Positions 8,929 through 18,367 are shown, counted from the first letter of the stretch. The stretch is DNA of 64,000 nt from JBKBKN01 sp046294625 (GCA_046294625.1 JBKBKN010000017.1:10903-74902), one strand, 5' to 3'. Notes: generated by a model not told the origin, from the sequence alone. Translations and numbers: made by a program.

Positions 8929-9729
8929 ATGCATAAATTTTTTTTAGGAAGTATTACTTTGTCTGCTTTCATATTTGCAGCTTCATGTGGAAATCAAAAC
9001 AATCAAGACAGTGAAAATGTGCTGCCTGATCACAACAACAGTCTAATGGCGCTTGACTGGCCAGGAGTTTATTTTGGAGTACTCCCTTGTGCAGATTGTG
9101 AAGGTATAGAAACCACTATTGTGCTCGGTGCAGATATGACTTATAATAAAGAAATGCTATACATGGGGAAATCAGATGAGATTTTTCGCGAAACAGGTAA
9201 GCTCGAAGCCGACGAAACGGGCAACAAATTGATTTTTGTACCTTCTGGAGAAGCAACTGAAAAACGCATTTTCAAACTCGGAGAAAATACGCTTACTCGG
9301 CTTGATATGGCTGGTAATGCAATTGAAGGTCAGCTGGCAGAGAAATATATTTTACGCCAAATAAATATTCCCTTCCTTGAAAAAAGATGGGATTTTATTC
9401 AAGTATATGAAACAGATCGAACCGCTATTGAAAAAATGGAACGTAAACCTTACATTGTTTTCAAAGCGGCCCGCAATCGAGCTTATGGCAACAGCAGTTG
9501 TAACCGTTTCACAGGAAGTTTTGTTTCTGAATCGGACAATCTGTTGAAATTTAACCCCATGATGAGTACAAAAATGGCTTGCTCGTCTGACAATGCAGAA
9601 AACCAAATACTCAGTTCATTGCAAGAAACAGATAGCTACCAAATCAACGGTGATACCCTTCAATTAATGAACGGTGAAAAAGGAACTCTTGCGACACTCC
9701 TATTGTCATCAGAGCCTTTAGATGAGTAA
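8929..9729 (+). CDS. Envelope lipoprotein with NlpE-like and META (HslJ-like) domains
   Basis: The 266-aa product starts at the ATG at 8929; a TTG at 8911 is less likely because the signal peptide begins at MHKFF. The signal peptide ends in FAASC (lipobox). Residues about 45-145 resemble the N-terminal domain of NlpE, including the CxxC motif PCADCEG and the strand pattern ETTIVLGADMTYN. Residues about 150-265 form a META/DUF306 domain (YGNSSCNRFTGSF, LKFNPMMSTKMACSS). In E. coli NlpE signals copper and surface stress; here an envelope-stress role is inference. The NlpE+META pairing is common in Bacteroidota. Confidence 0.85.
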   Translation: MHKFFLGSITLSAFIFAASCGNQNNQDSENVLPDHNNSLMALDWPGVYFGVLPCADCEGIETTIVLGADMTYNKEMLYMGKSDEIFRETGKLEADETGNKLIFVPSGEATEKRIFKLGENTLTRLDMAGNAIEGQLAEKYILRQINIPFLEKRWDFIQVYETDRTAIEKMERKPYIVFKAARNRAYGNSSCNRFTGSFVSESDNLLKFNPMMSTKMACSSDNAENQILSSLQETDSYQINGDTLQLMNGEKGTLATLLLSSEPLDE

Positions 9730-9843
9730 ATCTTCGGTTTAAGAAATTCTTCTTCACATTTCTGTTGATATGTCTTTTTGAATGAAAGGCCTGTCAAGAA
9801 CATTCTGGCCCATCATCGGTTAAATTGATAAAACAACACATCG

Positions 9844-10452
9844 ATGAAAATAACCATGATCAGCTTCATTATCTTTTTATCGCTGATGGGGGCAGCACAA
9901 TGGTATATGAATATATCAGAGTTAAAAATCGAGCAGTATGAATATGAAATCATTAAAAGTTTTGATGATTTTGAAATTAGAAAATACAAGCCGGCTATTT
10001 TTTCAAGTATTCAGTTAAATGCATCAAGCTACAGTGAAACATCAAGCAAGGGATTTCGACAATTGGCTGGATATATTTTTGGTGATAATGAGAGAGAGCA
10101 AAAAATTGCCATGACATCGCCTGTGGCAATGGAGATAGACAGCCACACCAAAATGATGTTTATGGTACCTTCTGCATACAAGTTGGAAGACCTGCCAAAG
10201 CCTAATAATCAGAATATACGTTTTGAGCAGCATGATTCGAAATACATGGCAGCTATACGCTTTGGTGGATGGGCTAATGATGAACGCATCGCCAAATACG
10301 AGCGAAAACTCGCCGAAGCATTGCAGCGAGAAGGTATTAAGGCTAAAGGCAAGTTTCTTTATTTTGGCTACAATCCGCCTTATGAATTGGTGAACCGAAG
10401 AAATGAAGTGGTAATTGAAATTGAGTTTTCGGCCGAATCTGACGATATTTAA
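9844..10452 (+). CDS. SOUL family haem-binding protein
   Basis: The 202-aa protein has an N-terminal hydrophobic segment (about 4-20) that could be a signal anchor, then a SOUL domain. The family hallmarks are EQYEYEIIKSFDDFEIRKYKP near the start, GYIFGDNEREQKIAMTSPV in the middle and YFGYNPPYELVNRRNEVVIEI at the end. SOUL/HBP proteins bind haem or related tetrapyrroles; the bacterial role is mostly unknown. Its stop lies only 10 bases from the stop of the convergent SDR gene, with no obvious hairpin between them. Confidence 0.9.
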   Translation: MKITMISFIIFLSLMGAAQWYMNISELKIEQYEYEIIKSFDDFEIRKYKPAIFSSIQLNASSYSETSSKGFRQLAGYIFGDNEREQKIAMTSPVAMEIDSHTKMMFMVPSAYKLEDLPKPNNQNIRFEQHDSKYMAAIRFGGWANDERIAKYERKLAEALQREGIKAKGKFLYFGYNPPYELVNRRNEVVIEIEFSAESDDI

Positions 10453-10462
10453 ATCATTAAGC

Positions 10463-11386
10463 TTACGGGCGATAAAAATTAATAAAAGCATCCCAAAATG
10501 CCTGCTCATCAAAGTAAGATTCAATGGTGAGATCTTTATCAAGGTTGAGCCTTTCCATAGGCTCAGAAAAATCTGTTTGCACCTTTTTAGTATAATCGCA
10601 TGGAAGCTCAAGTCTTTTGCCGGCTTCGCGTGCTACAATACCGGCAAAATCGCCCTGACTGCCACAAATCCCCGAGGGTGACAATTTTTTCTTTTCACCT
10701 TCGCGCAGATTTTCGCAAAAGTGCACGTAATAATCGGCTAGCAAAGTCACGGGAATGTTGTCGCGAACATAATCGGGCGTTCCGATTTGTGGAACTTCGC
10801 CCTTCAGCCAGCTATTGATCAAATAAGCAGTAAATCGTTTTTCTTCAAATGGTCCAAAAGGATTAGGTATCACAAATTTTCCATATCCAAATTGCATTTT
10901 ATTGGTGTAATATTCAAAAATCTGTGCGCTTAATGATTTTGACAATCCATAAGGTGAGAAATGCAGCAATGGCTCAGTGCCCCTGCCTTCTCCTCCTTCA
11001 AATACCGAACCGGTTAGTAGCATCTTTTTACAACCTTTGTCCAAGAGCGTTTGAAGCACTTTCAGGCAATTATTGGTGTTTTCCATAACGGCATGCACTA
11101 CATCAAACTCGGGCGATTTGTAATTGGTCACATAAGCAGCATGGTGACAAAGCAGGTCAAAATTTTCCTTTTCGATTAAAGCAATAAAACGTTCATCGCC
11201 AAACTTGATTCCGAAATGATTGTAGGTCAGATTACTTAATAATTCTGAGCGTAGTTTTCGAACATCATCATATGTATCAATAGATGATGCAGTGAAGGTG
11301 CAATGTACTTCATGACCAGCTTCGACCAATTTTTTAGCAAACCAAAAACCGGTAAAAGAACTTGCTCCCGTAAATAAAATCTTCAT
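10463..11386 (-). CDS. NAD(P)-dependent SDR sugar reductase/epimerase of the CDP-sugar locus
   Basis: This 307-aa extended SDR has the nucleotide-binding GASSFTG (7-13) and the catalytic YGLSK motif. It is the last gene of a five-gene minus-strand run with rfbF and an rfbC-like epimerase. The family includes CDP-4-keto-6-deoxyhexose reductases (abequose/tyvelose pathway type), so a final 4-keto reduction of a nucleotide sugar is the likely job. That assignment rests on context, since SDR sequences alone do not give the substrate. The start (ATG at 11386) lies 3 bases after the stop of the rfbC-like gene. Confidence 0.75.
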   Translation of the reverse strand: MKILFTGASSFTGFWFAKKLVEAGHEVHCTFTASSIDTYDDVRKLRSELLSNLTYNHFGIKFGDERFIALIEKENFDLLCHHAAYVTNYKSPEFDVVHAVMENTNNCLKVLQTLLDKGCKKMLLTGSVFEGGEGRGTEPLLHFSPYGLSKSLSAQIFEYYTNKMQFGYGKFVIPNPFGPFEEKRFTAYLINSWLKGEVPQIGTPDYVRDNIPVTLLADYYVHFCENLREGEKKKLSPSGICGSQGDFAGIVAREAGKRLELPCDYTKKVQTDFSEPMERLNLDKDLTIESYFDEQAFWDAFINFYRP

Positions 11387-11389
11387 GGC

Positions 11390-11938
11390 TTATTGATTCA
11401 AATGATAGCTTTCGTTGAAATCGGGATGCTTTAAATCTTTATCGGAAACCACCACCGGTTCTATTGGCCATTCTATACCCAAAGCAGGATCATTATATCT
11501 GATTCCGCGTTCCATCTCAGGTGCATAAAATTCAGTAACCAAATAAAAGGCTTCTGTATGTGGTTCTAAAGTGATAAAACCATGCGCGAAACCTTTAGGC
11601 ACATACATCATTCGACGGTTATCGGCGGTAATTTCCGCACCAAACCATTTCAAAAAGGTGGGCGAGTCTTTTCTTAAATCCACAATCACATCAAATAAAG
11701 CACCTTTTATACAACGCACTATTTTAGTTTCAGCTTTAGGCGCCAACTGATAATGCATACCACGCAATGTTCCTCTGTCTGCACTTAATGAATTGTTGAT
11801 CTGCACAATGTTGGCATCCAGATTATGCTGTTTAAACTCATTGACACAAAAGGCACGGGCAAAAAAACCGCGCTCATCTTCTCGTTTTTCAAGGTCAATG
11901 AGAAAGGCACCTTTCAAGGGTGTTTCAGTAAATTTCAT
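11390..11938 (-). CDS. rfbC: dTDP-4-dehydrorhamnose 3,5-epimerase family cupin (RfbC/RmlC-like)
   Basis: The protein is 182 aa, the family's usual length. It shows EDERGFFARAF, the catalytic-histidine motif LRGMHYQ (H62), YVPKGFAHGF and the substrate-contact segment GIRYNDPALGIEW. Family members epimerise C3 and/or C5 of nucleotide 4-keto-6-deoxy sugars. Because no rmlA, rmlB or rmlD lies nearby and rfbF does, the natural substrate may be a CDP sugar and the epimerisation may involve one carbon only. That substrate idea is inference. It sits between two SDR genes in the same transcript direction. Confidence 0.82.
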   Translation of the reverse strand: MKFTETPLKGAFLIDLEKREDERGFFARAFCVNEFKQHNLDANIVQINNSLSADRGTLRGMHYQLAPKAETKIVRCIKGALFDVIVDLRKDSPTFLKWFGAEITADNRRMMYVPKGFAHGFITLEPHTEAFYLVTEFYAPEMERGIRYNDPALGIEWPIEPVVVSDKDLKHPDFNESYHLNQ

Positions 11939-11968
11939 GAGCTAATGAGTTATTTCTTAATGTGTAAA

Positions 11969-12970
11969 TTAGGATTCCAACATGTTTAAACGATTACGTA
12001 ATATGCGCATTCGCACATATTTATCGCCTGTGAAATCGTCTTTGCCAAAGTTTTTTTTCAAATAAGCTTCATGCAATTCGTCGATACCAGATTGTAGGGT
12101 GTAATCGCAAGAAAAGCTTGGAACCAATTGGTTCAATAAATCGAACTTAACTCGATAATCTCTGGAGTCACTACCTACTTCGCCGGTGAACACAATGCTG
12201 CAATCGGGCATCACTTCTTTGATCATCGCTGCAATGTCGCGCACCTGATAGTTGTCTGAATTGGCGCCAATATTAATGGCTTTGTTGTGCACTAATCGTT
12301 CGTCTGCATTGGCAATATGAATGAAAGCTTTGGCTATATCACTGCAATGCACCAATGGCCTCCAGGGTGAGCCATCACTCATAATTCTAATTTCGCCAAA
12401 AGCATGCGCCGATGCCAACAAATTATTCACCACCAAATCAATTCGCAACATGGGTGAATAACCATAAGCAGTGGCATTACGCAAATAAACCGGCATAAAA
12501 TTGCCATCAGCGAGTTTGCTTACTTCTTCTTCCGTTTTCACCTTAGAAATGGCATAAGCAGTAATCGGATTTAGCGGATCACCTTCTTCCAAATCAAGTT
12601 TCAATCCTTTCCCATACACGGAGCAACTTCCGGAAAAAAGAAACTTAGAAACGCCGGATTCCTTTGCCAGTTTGGCCAAATTAATGCTTCCGTGCAAATT
12701 TACATCATAGGTAATTTGTTCATTTAGATCACCCATGGGGTCGTTTGAAATGGCTGCAAGGTGCATAATTACATCATGGCCTTTGAGCTCATCTTTGGTG
12801 AGCAAGCGGTAATCTTTTATAATTTCTTTATCGGGTCTGATAAAATCATCAAATGCACAACCGTGAAAAAGATCCACATCACACCCAGTAACATAATGTC
12901 CTTGTTCTTTGAGTTGTCTTACTAGATGAACACCTATGTAGCCTAGGTGCCCCGTTACAAATACCTTCAT
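11969..12970 (-). CDS. NAD-dependent epimerase/dehydratase (extended SDR) of the CDP-sugar locus
   Basis: The 333-aa protein has the Rossmann motif GHLGYIG (7-13), HLAAISNDPMGDL, the catalytic SCSVYG segment, YAISK, and a C-terminal substrate-binding half (GSPWRPLVHCSDIAKAF). It resembles the SDR enzymes that sit next to rfbF in O-antigen-type clusters. It does not look like canonical RfbG (CDP-glucose 4,6-dehydratase), which is about 360 aa with a different N-terminus (FVTGHTGFKG type). It may be an epimerase, or it may supply the missing dehydratase step; the sequence alone does not decide. It lies 33 bases downstream of rfbF. Confidence 0.78.
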   Translation of the reverse strand: MKVFVTGHLGYIGVHLVRQLKEQGHYVTGCDVDLFHGCAFDDFIRPDKEIIKDYRLLTKDELKGHDVIMHLAAISNDPMGDLNEQITYDVNLHGSINLAKLAKESGVSKFLFSGSCSVYGKGLKLDLEEGDPLNPITAYAISKVKTEEEVSKLADGNFMPVYLRNATAYGYSPMLRIDLVVNNLLASAHAFGEIRIMSDGSPWRPLVHCSDIAKAFIHIANADERLVHNKAINIGANSDNYQVRDIAAMIKEVMPDCSIVFTGEVGSDSRDYRVKFDLLNQLVPSFSCDYTLQSGIDELHEAYLKKNFGKDDFTGDKYVRMRILRNRLNMLES

Positions 12971-13003
12971 TCGTTTGTTTGTTTTATAGATTGAATATGT
13001 TGC

Positions 13004-13780
13004 TTACCAAATTTTCCACTGAGCATCTCCTTTATCCCACAATTCTTCCAACTCCGTTTTGTCACGCATAGAGTCCATGCATTTCCAAAAACCTTCATGT
13101 TTAAAGGCCACGAGTTGACCATCATTTGCAATATCTACAAGAGGTTTCTTTTCCCACTGAATATCGGTCATATCTTCGCGTAAATAGTTAAATATGCCCG
13201 GCTCAAGGACAAAGTATCCTGCATTGATCCAGCTGGATTGATCTTCAGATTTTTCTTTGAAACTGGTCACCACACCATCGGCATTACTTTCAACTTCTCC
13301 AAAACGACTTGTATTTTTCACAGATGAAAGCGTAGCTAGCTTCCCATGAGATTTATGGAAATCGATTAATTGATTGATATTAATATCTGTAACTCCATCA
13401 CCATAGGTGAGCATGAAAGTTTCATTGTTGAGATACTTTTCGACTTGTTTCAATCTTCCGGCCGTGTTGGTGTGCAAACCGGTATCAATGAGCGTAACTG
13501 TAAATTCTTCTGTATTGGTAAAATGAACATCAATCTTATTGTTTCGAAGTTTTACCGTTAGATCGGAATTATAGAGAAAATAATTGATGAAAAATTCCTT
13601 GATCATGTGTCCTTTATACCCCAGGCAGACAATGAAGTCATTAAACCCGTATTGGGAATAAATTTTCATGATATGCCAAAGAATTGGCTTACCCCCTATT
13701 TCAATCATTGGCTTGGGTTTCAATACCGATTCTTCTGAGATTCTTGTACCCATTCCACCTGCAAATATTACTGTTTTCAT
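13004..13780 (-). CDS. rfbF: Glucose-1-phosphate cytidylyltransferase
   Basis: The 258-aa protein matches RfbF along its length: N-terminal nucleotide-binding AGGMGTRISEES, PKPMIEIGGKPILWHIM, the YGDGVTDI metal-binding segment, INAGYFVLEPG, and the C-terminal GFWKCMDSMRDKTELEELW. It makes CDP-glucose from CTP and glucose-1-phosphate, the entry step to CDP-deoxy sugars of surface polysaccharides. The locus continues with two SDRs and an rfbC-like epimerase, but a canonical CDP-glucose 4,6-dehydratase (rfbG) is not visible. The ATG at 13780 leaves 60 bases after the upstream glycosyltransferase stop. Confidence 0.95.
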   Translation of the reverse strand: MKTVIFAGGMGTRISEESVLKPKPMIEIGGKPILWHIMKIYSQYGFNDFIVCLGYKGHMIKEFFINYFLYNSDLTVKLRNNKIDVHFTNTEEFTVTLIDTGLHTNTAGRLKQVEKYLNNETFMLTYGDGVTDININQLIDFHKSHGKLATLSSVKNTSRFGEVESNADGVVTSFKEKSEDQSSWINAGYFVLEPGIFNYLREDMTDIQWEKKPLVDIANDGQLVAFKHEGFWKCMDSMRDKTELEELWDKGDAQWKIW

Positions 13781-13840
13781 AAGCTTTTTAAGTTGTTGTC
13801 TAAACTATAACACATTCACCTTGCCAAAGGAAAATGGTGG

Positions 13841-14887
13841 CTAAAGTTCTAAAATATTTTTCCAGTCTTCTATTAATTTATCTTTAGTGTGGTGTGAATT
13901 TAAGTATTGATCAACTTTGGCGAACATATGCTCACGCTCCTGATGGCTTAAGTTTTTAAAATTCATGATTCGCTCTGCCCACTCTGAAGTATCACGAGCA
14001 TACATATTTATTTGCGCAGTATCCATCACTCTTTTGTAAGCCGGCGAAGGACTGGTGAGCACCGGCAATCCAAGTTGCCAGAAAAACAAGAGCTTGTTTT
14101 CTGGCTTATTCCACATCATTTCTTTTTTGTGATTGAGCGGGATCACAGCCAAATCGGCCGATGCGGCTATGCGGCTAAATGTTTGTGCATTCCACTCATG
14201 AAAATGATAAGGCACGCCCAAACTGTCTAACAATTTTTCACTTTGCTTGTCTAAAAAGCGAAATGGTCCTTTGATGATGCGGTCGGTAATCACATGTAAT
14301 TCAACCTCATTCCTTACCCTTTGAAGCGCTTCGCGAAGCACTAAAATATTCTCCAAAGTATAGGACTGCCCTTCCCACACAAGTTTTATTTTAGCTCCTA
14401 TTTGATGATTGGTCTTTTTCACGGGTATTTCATCTTCGAAATAATCGAGCGACACATGCACATTGTCGTTAAATTTTTGAATATACTCCTTTTGCACAGG
14501 TGTAGAGCAAACCACTGTATCGGCTATCTGAATAATTTCGAGAAAAGCTTTATTGTAATCGAAATAGAAACGGTCATCCTTACCTGAAATATATCTATAA
14601 GGTCCCTTTAGAAATCGTAGCACATTTTTATTTACCAAAACATAAGAATCAATCAATTCAAAGATGAGCTTGGTGGTTGGGTGTTTCTTTTTATAAGCTA
14701 TCCATTTCGATACATTGCAACTCGAAGTCAAATAAACAATGTCATACGCTTTTGTCGGATCAGCAATTTCGAAAGATAAACCGACTTCACGGGCAAAAAA
14801 CACAAATCGTCTGCGGTCGCCAGGATGCTTCAATGTGTTGTTATGCGGAAAATATCCTACCCTGATGTCTTGTTTAAACTCGCTCAT
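13841..14887 (-). CDS. Glycosyltransferase (GT-B type, group 1-like)
   Basis: I take the ATG at 14887 (348 aa) as the start. The frame extends to 14962, but the conserved part begins at about IRVGYFPHNNT, and a TATTTTTG -7 element at 14910-14903 would lie inside the longer version. The C-terminal half has the GT-B donor-side pattern: ADLAVIPLNHKKEMMWNKPENKLLFFWQLGLPVLTSPSPAY, here split as ADLAVIPL, then KPENKLLFFWQLGLPV. It leads the rfbF gene cluster and probably transfers one of its sugars to a surface glycan. Acceptor and donor are unknown. Confidence 0.8.
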   Translation of the reverse strand: MSEFKQDIRVGYFPHNNTLKHPGDRRRFVFFAREVGLSFEIADPTKAYDIVYLTSSCNVSKWIAYKKKHPTTKLIFELIDSYVLVNKNVLRFLKGPYRYISGKDDRFYFDYNKAFLEIIQIADTVVCSTPVQKEYIQKFNDNVHVSLDYFEDEIPVKKTNHQIGAKIKLVWEGQSYTLENILVLREALQRVRNEVELHVITDRIIKGPFRFLDKQSEKLLDSLGVPYHFHEWNAQTFSRIAASADLAVIPLNHKKEMMWNKPENKLLFFWQLGLPVLTSPSPAYKRVMDTAQINMYARDTSEWAERIMNFKNLSHQEREHMFAKVDQYLNSHHTKDKLIEDWKNILEL

Positions 14888-14902
14888 GCTTTCGAAGCCG
14901 GC

Positions 14903-14910
14903 CAAAAATA
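14903..14910 (-). promoter_or_regulatory. Candidate -7 element of the CDP-sugar operon
   Basis: TATTTTTG on the minus strand, 15 bases before the chosen ATG at 14887, matches TAnnTTTG. No good TTTG is visible at the -33 distance. Confidence 0.4.
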
Positions 14911-15118
14911 AACAGATTTTTAAAGTAAACCACAGAGAAAACAAAGATCGCACAGAGATCATTAATACTTTAAGCCCATAGAATCTAAAAAACCCGTGTT
15001 TTTAAAACAAAAATGTCAGGAGCGTTAAGTGCGCTTAGATTAATGCGCTTTGTAAATCGACATCACAGTATTGTTAATCAAAACCCTAATTGATCTCACA
15101 AAAACAATTGACAAAATG

Positions 15119-15150
15119 AAAAATCCCGAGCAAATCTGCTCGGGATTTTT
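15119..15150 (-). terminator. Strong bidirectional hairpin terminator
   Basis: A perfect 14-bp stem (15119-15132 with 15137-15150) with a 4-base loop is A/T-tracted on both sides, so it can work in either direction. It lies 22 bases after the stop of the large T9SS cargo gene, which it most likely terminates. Confidence 0.9.
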
Positions 15151-15171
15151 CAAGTTTATGCAAAGTGAACT

Positions 15172-18100
15172 TTATTGCTTCACAAAGCGCAGTGTTTGTC
15201 TAAAATCCTGAGTTTGCAATTCAAGCAAATAGATTCCCTGGTTGAGTGTTTGAATATTCACACCATGGTTGATATTGCCCGGCTGAAAACGCTGCATTTC
15301 TTTTTGAACCAAACGTCCTGCAGCATCATAAACATTAATTATCAGCCCATCCGCACGATGAAGCGAAAAAGAAAGATTCAACCAATCTGCAGCCGGATTA
15401 GGGAACAGGTTGATATCGCTCAATAATATCTCGCTTACCGAAACTGTGGAAACATTGATCGTGCCGGTGAAAACATCACTTCCACAATTATTAGTTACGG
15501 TGAGCGTAACATTGTAATTTCCCGGAGAGGGGTAATTGAAAGTGGCCAATGGACTATTTGAGGTGGCATCAATCGTACCATCTCCATTGAAATCCCATGA
15601 ATATGTGGAGCCGCCCACTTGCTGAGCTGTGAAATTAACCGTTAAGCCTTCAACCTGACTCGATGCGAAAGAAGCTACAGGAATGGAAAGCTGAATAATA
15701 GAAACAAAAGCAGAAGCTTCGCAACCAGGCGCATTCGATACGGTTACCTGATAGGTTCCTCCTTGTGTTACGGTGATTGTTTGGGTGGTTTCGCCGCTTA
15801 TCCAGTTGTAGGTTAGAAAGCCGTCGCCCGGGTCAAGGGTAATGCTTTCTCCGGGGCAAATGGTTTGTGTAGGCCCAAGGGTAACCTGCGGCGGTTGACC
15901 AAACGATACTGTAATGGTGTCATTTGCTGTGCATCCATCGGCTGTTGTGGCGACTACTGAGTAAGTTCCCGGCGTGTTAACTACAATATCGGAAGTGGTT
16001 TCGCCGGTGCTCCAAAGTACTGAAACAAAAGGTGATGGGACGTAGGATGCAGTTACTCCGGCAAATGAAGATGATGGTTGACCGTCGGCTAACAGTAAGA
16101 AAATGTCGTTCCCATTTTCGTCTTTTCCCTCGCGAGTACCGTCTTCATTGCGAAACACCATAAACAAACCATTAATTGCGGTGCCAACGGGGAAATTGTA
16201 ATAATGTGGCGGGAAAATGGTTATTTTCCAAAGGTTATTTCCTATAGATGTCATTTCGCCTAAGCCATCGTCTAGCCCCCAGTTGCCCACCCAAGGGAGA
16301 ACGCTACCTCCAAAAGGAGTCAACTCATAACTGGAGTGCATATAAACTTTGTTGGCTCCAACTAAATTGGACTGACCCAAAGCCGCATCATAAATAATAG
16401 TTAATGAATCGCCTTCGGGTGAAAAATATATGCCTGAATTCAAAGTAATACTTGCTGTTCCACAAATAAATTTATCAGGACCCAAATCAATCAGTCCATC
16501 AAAAATATTTCCTGCAATGGTAACAGTTGATGTTGCGGAGCAGCCTTCGGCGGTGGTTCCGACCACGGTGTATGTTCCATAGCTGGTCGCTACAAAAGCT
16601 TGCCCTTCCGCACCATTTGACCATTCGTATGTTTCAAAGCCTTCGCCTGCATCCAAAACAATATTGAATACGTCGGCACAAATGGTAATATTCGGTCCCA
16701 AATCAATCACTGGAACATCAATTAGATTCACTTCCACGGAAGCGCTTGCTGTGCATCCGGCATTGTTTGTTACCGTAACCGTGTAAGTGCCTGACTCGTT
16801 CACGGTGATGCTATTGCCCGAAGCGCTATTACTCCAAACAATAATTTGAATATCAGCCGGTTGAAAAGAAGCAGTTACACCTGCAAAAGCGCTCGAATAA
16901 GGTGGATTGCCTGTGGCTGTGATGTAGATATCGTTCCCATTATTATCCTTCCCTTCGCGGGTTCCATCTTCGTTGCGAAACACCATCCAGAATCCAAACC
17001 AGCTTTGACCGGGATTCAGATTGTAATAGGTCTGTGGGTTAATTTTTATTTCCCATAAATCCTGACCTATAGAATACATCTCTCCTATTCCATCGTCTTG
17101 TCCCCAATTGCCCACTAAATTTGACCAACCACCGCCTTGTGTGAGCTGAATTCCCGAATGCATATATACCTTATCTGCACCTTGAAGCGTGGATTGACCC
17201 TGAGTTGCATCATAGCGAATAGTCAAGGTATCCGCTTGATTTTGAAGTGAAGTGGTAAGTGTGATAGTAACCGGTGAAATCCCGCATTGAGTTATATCTT
17301 CGCCTAAGCTCACGGTAAAAGCTCCTGCCAATGAAACATTGAAAGTGCCAGTAGCTGATTGGCTGCCTTGCGTAACTGTCACCGTGAATGTTCCCGGGCC
17401 GGTTACATTGATGGTTTGTGTGGTTTGTCCACCATTCCATAGATAAGCATCAAATCCGGCACCGGCATCGAGCAAACTCACCTGCGATTCGCTGCAGATT
17501 TGAAGATTTATGGTGAAATCTTCTAGTTCGGGCTCTGCTTCATTTACTGAATAGCTAAAATAATCGCCATTGTCGTTAATAAATCGAAGTGTGAGTAGGT
17601 CATAATCCGTTGTTGCAAAACCGGAACGGCTTGAAGAAAAAAGATAGAATCTTACCGTGCTGCCTTCTGGTTGCGCAGGAATAGTACCAATAACGTTGCT
17701 GCCATTCACCGTAAGAGAAACCAAATTGCTGTTCGCGAAATCGTCAATAGAATAGAGCAAGTAAAAGAATTGATCGTTGGAGGGGGTTGCATTGAGTGTG
17801 GCGCTGATATTCACACTTTCGCCGCCTGCAACTTGGGCTGGGAAGGCTGATAAAGTAGTAAATTCAACAGGCATCTGCGATGTCAATAAAAAGGCTACTT
17901 CTGAATTGGTGTAGCCATTATCTCTGAAATTAATCGTGTAATAGGTATTGTCCTCCGCGACAATATTGTTGTCATTCGGCCCTTGAAATACAGTGGGTTG
18001 AATCACATTTGGTGCAACTACCACATTTGCCCATTTGCTTTGGAAAGGATTAGCCAAAGGCCCTGTTGTGAATAGAAAGTTATACGTTCCAGCAACGAAA

Positions 18101-18345
18101 TCGCCATCTTCTGCGCAATGAACAGTGGTGGTATATCTTCTCGTTCTGAAAGTAATCAGCTCTATGCCGCCTTGTGATTGAACACCTCCAAATACGGAGC
18201 CTTGTTCAGGTGGATTGTCCCAGTTATTCCATTGTCCGGGGATATTAAGCCCTTCCGGAGCGAAAATCTGAGCATCGCTTGATTGAAAATTGCCAACTAA
18301 AAATAGTAGCAAAGTGATTTTTAAAATTCGGTAAATATAGCTCAT
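15172..18345 (-). CDS. Large secreted multidomain protein with PKD domain and T9SS sorting domain
   Basis: This is a 1057-aa exported protein. It has a signal peptide (1-26, ending SSDAQ), an N-terminal domain with GQWNNWDNPP and many aromatic residues (about 27-160), and a second beta domain (about 165-260). Several Ig/PKD-like repeats follow, of the form LDAGxGFxxYxWSNG...GxYxVxVTxxxGC. Two copies of a module of about 130 residues (about 373-505 and 645-775) are each inserted into one of those repeats. A PKD domain (about 890-975, YSWDFNGDGT) and a T9SS type A tail (about 980-1057, INLFPNPAADWLNLSF, ending LRFVKQ) complete it. It is probably secreted and attached to the cell surface. The duplicated module contains VYMHS, VGNWG and FRNEDGTREGKD and may bind carbohydrate; that is inference. 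No catalytic domain is recognised. Confidence 0.85.
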   Translation of the reverse strand: MSYIYRILKITLLLFLVGNFQSSDAQIFAPEGLNIPGQWNNWDNPPEQGSVFGGVQSQGGIELITFRTRRYTTTVHCAEDGDFVAGTYNFLFTTGPLANPFQSKWANVVVAPNVIQPTVFQGPNDNNIVAEDNTYYTINFRDNGYTNSEVAFLLTSQMPVEFTTLSAFPAQVAGGESVNISATLNATPSNDQFFYLLYSIDDFANSNLVSLTVNGSNVIGTIPAQPEGSTVRFYLFSSSRSGFATTDYDLLTLRFINDNGDYFSYSVNEAEPELEDFTINLQICSESQVSLLDAGAGFDAYLWNGGQTTQTINVTGPGTFTVTVTQGSQSATGTFNVSLAGAFTVSLGEDITQCGISPVTITLTTSLQNQADTLTIRYDATQGQSTLQGADKVYMHSGIQLTQGGGWSNLVGNWGQDDGIGEMYSIGQDLWEIKINPQTYYNLNPGQSWFGFWMVFRNEDGTREGKDNNGNDIYITATGNPPYSSAFAGVTASFQPADIQIIVWSNSASGNSITVNESGTYTVTVTNNAGCTASASVEVNLIDVPVIDLGPNITICADVFNIVLDAGEGFETYEWSNGAEGQAFVATSYGTYTVVGTTAEGCSATSTVTIAGNIFDGLIDLGPDKFICGTASITLNSGIYFSPEGDSLTIIYDAALGQSNLVGANKVYMHSSYELTPFGGSVLPWVGNWGLDDGLGEMTSIGNNLWKITIFPPHYYNFPVGTAINGLFMVFRNEDGTREGKDENGNDIFLLLADGQPSSSFAGVTASYVPSPFVSVLWSTGETTSDIVVNTPGTYSVVATTADGCTANDTITVSFGQPPQVTLGPTQTICPGESITLDPGDGFLTYNWISGETTQTITVTQGGTYQVTVSNAPGCEASAFVSIIQLSIPVASFASSQVEGLTVNFTAQQVGGSTYSWDFNGDGTIDATSNSPLATFNYPSPGNYNVTLTVTNNCGSDVFTGTINVSTVSVSEILLSDINLFPNPAADWLNLSFSLHRADGLIINVYDAAGRLVQKEMQRFQPGNINHGVNIQTLNQGIYLLELQTQDFRQTLRFVKQ

Positions 18346-18367
18346 GTCTTGTATGAAATTATAGTGT

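Noticed and set aside
15500..18345. CRISPR-like repeats in the T9SS cargo gene
   Set aside because: The repeats are protein-domain repeats of irregular length in one open frame, not regular short repeats with spacers.
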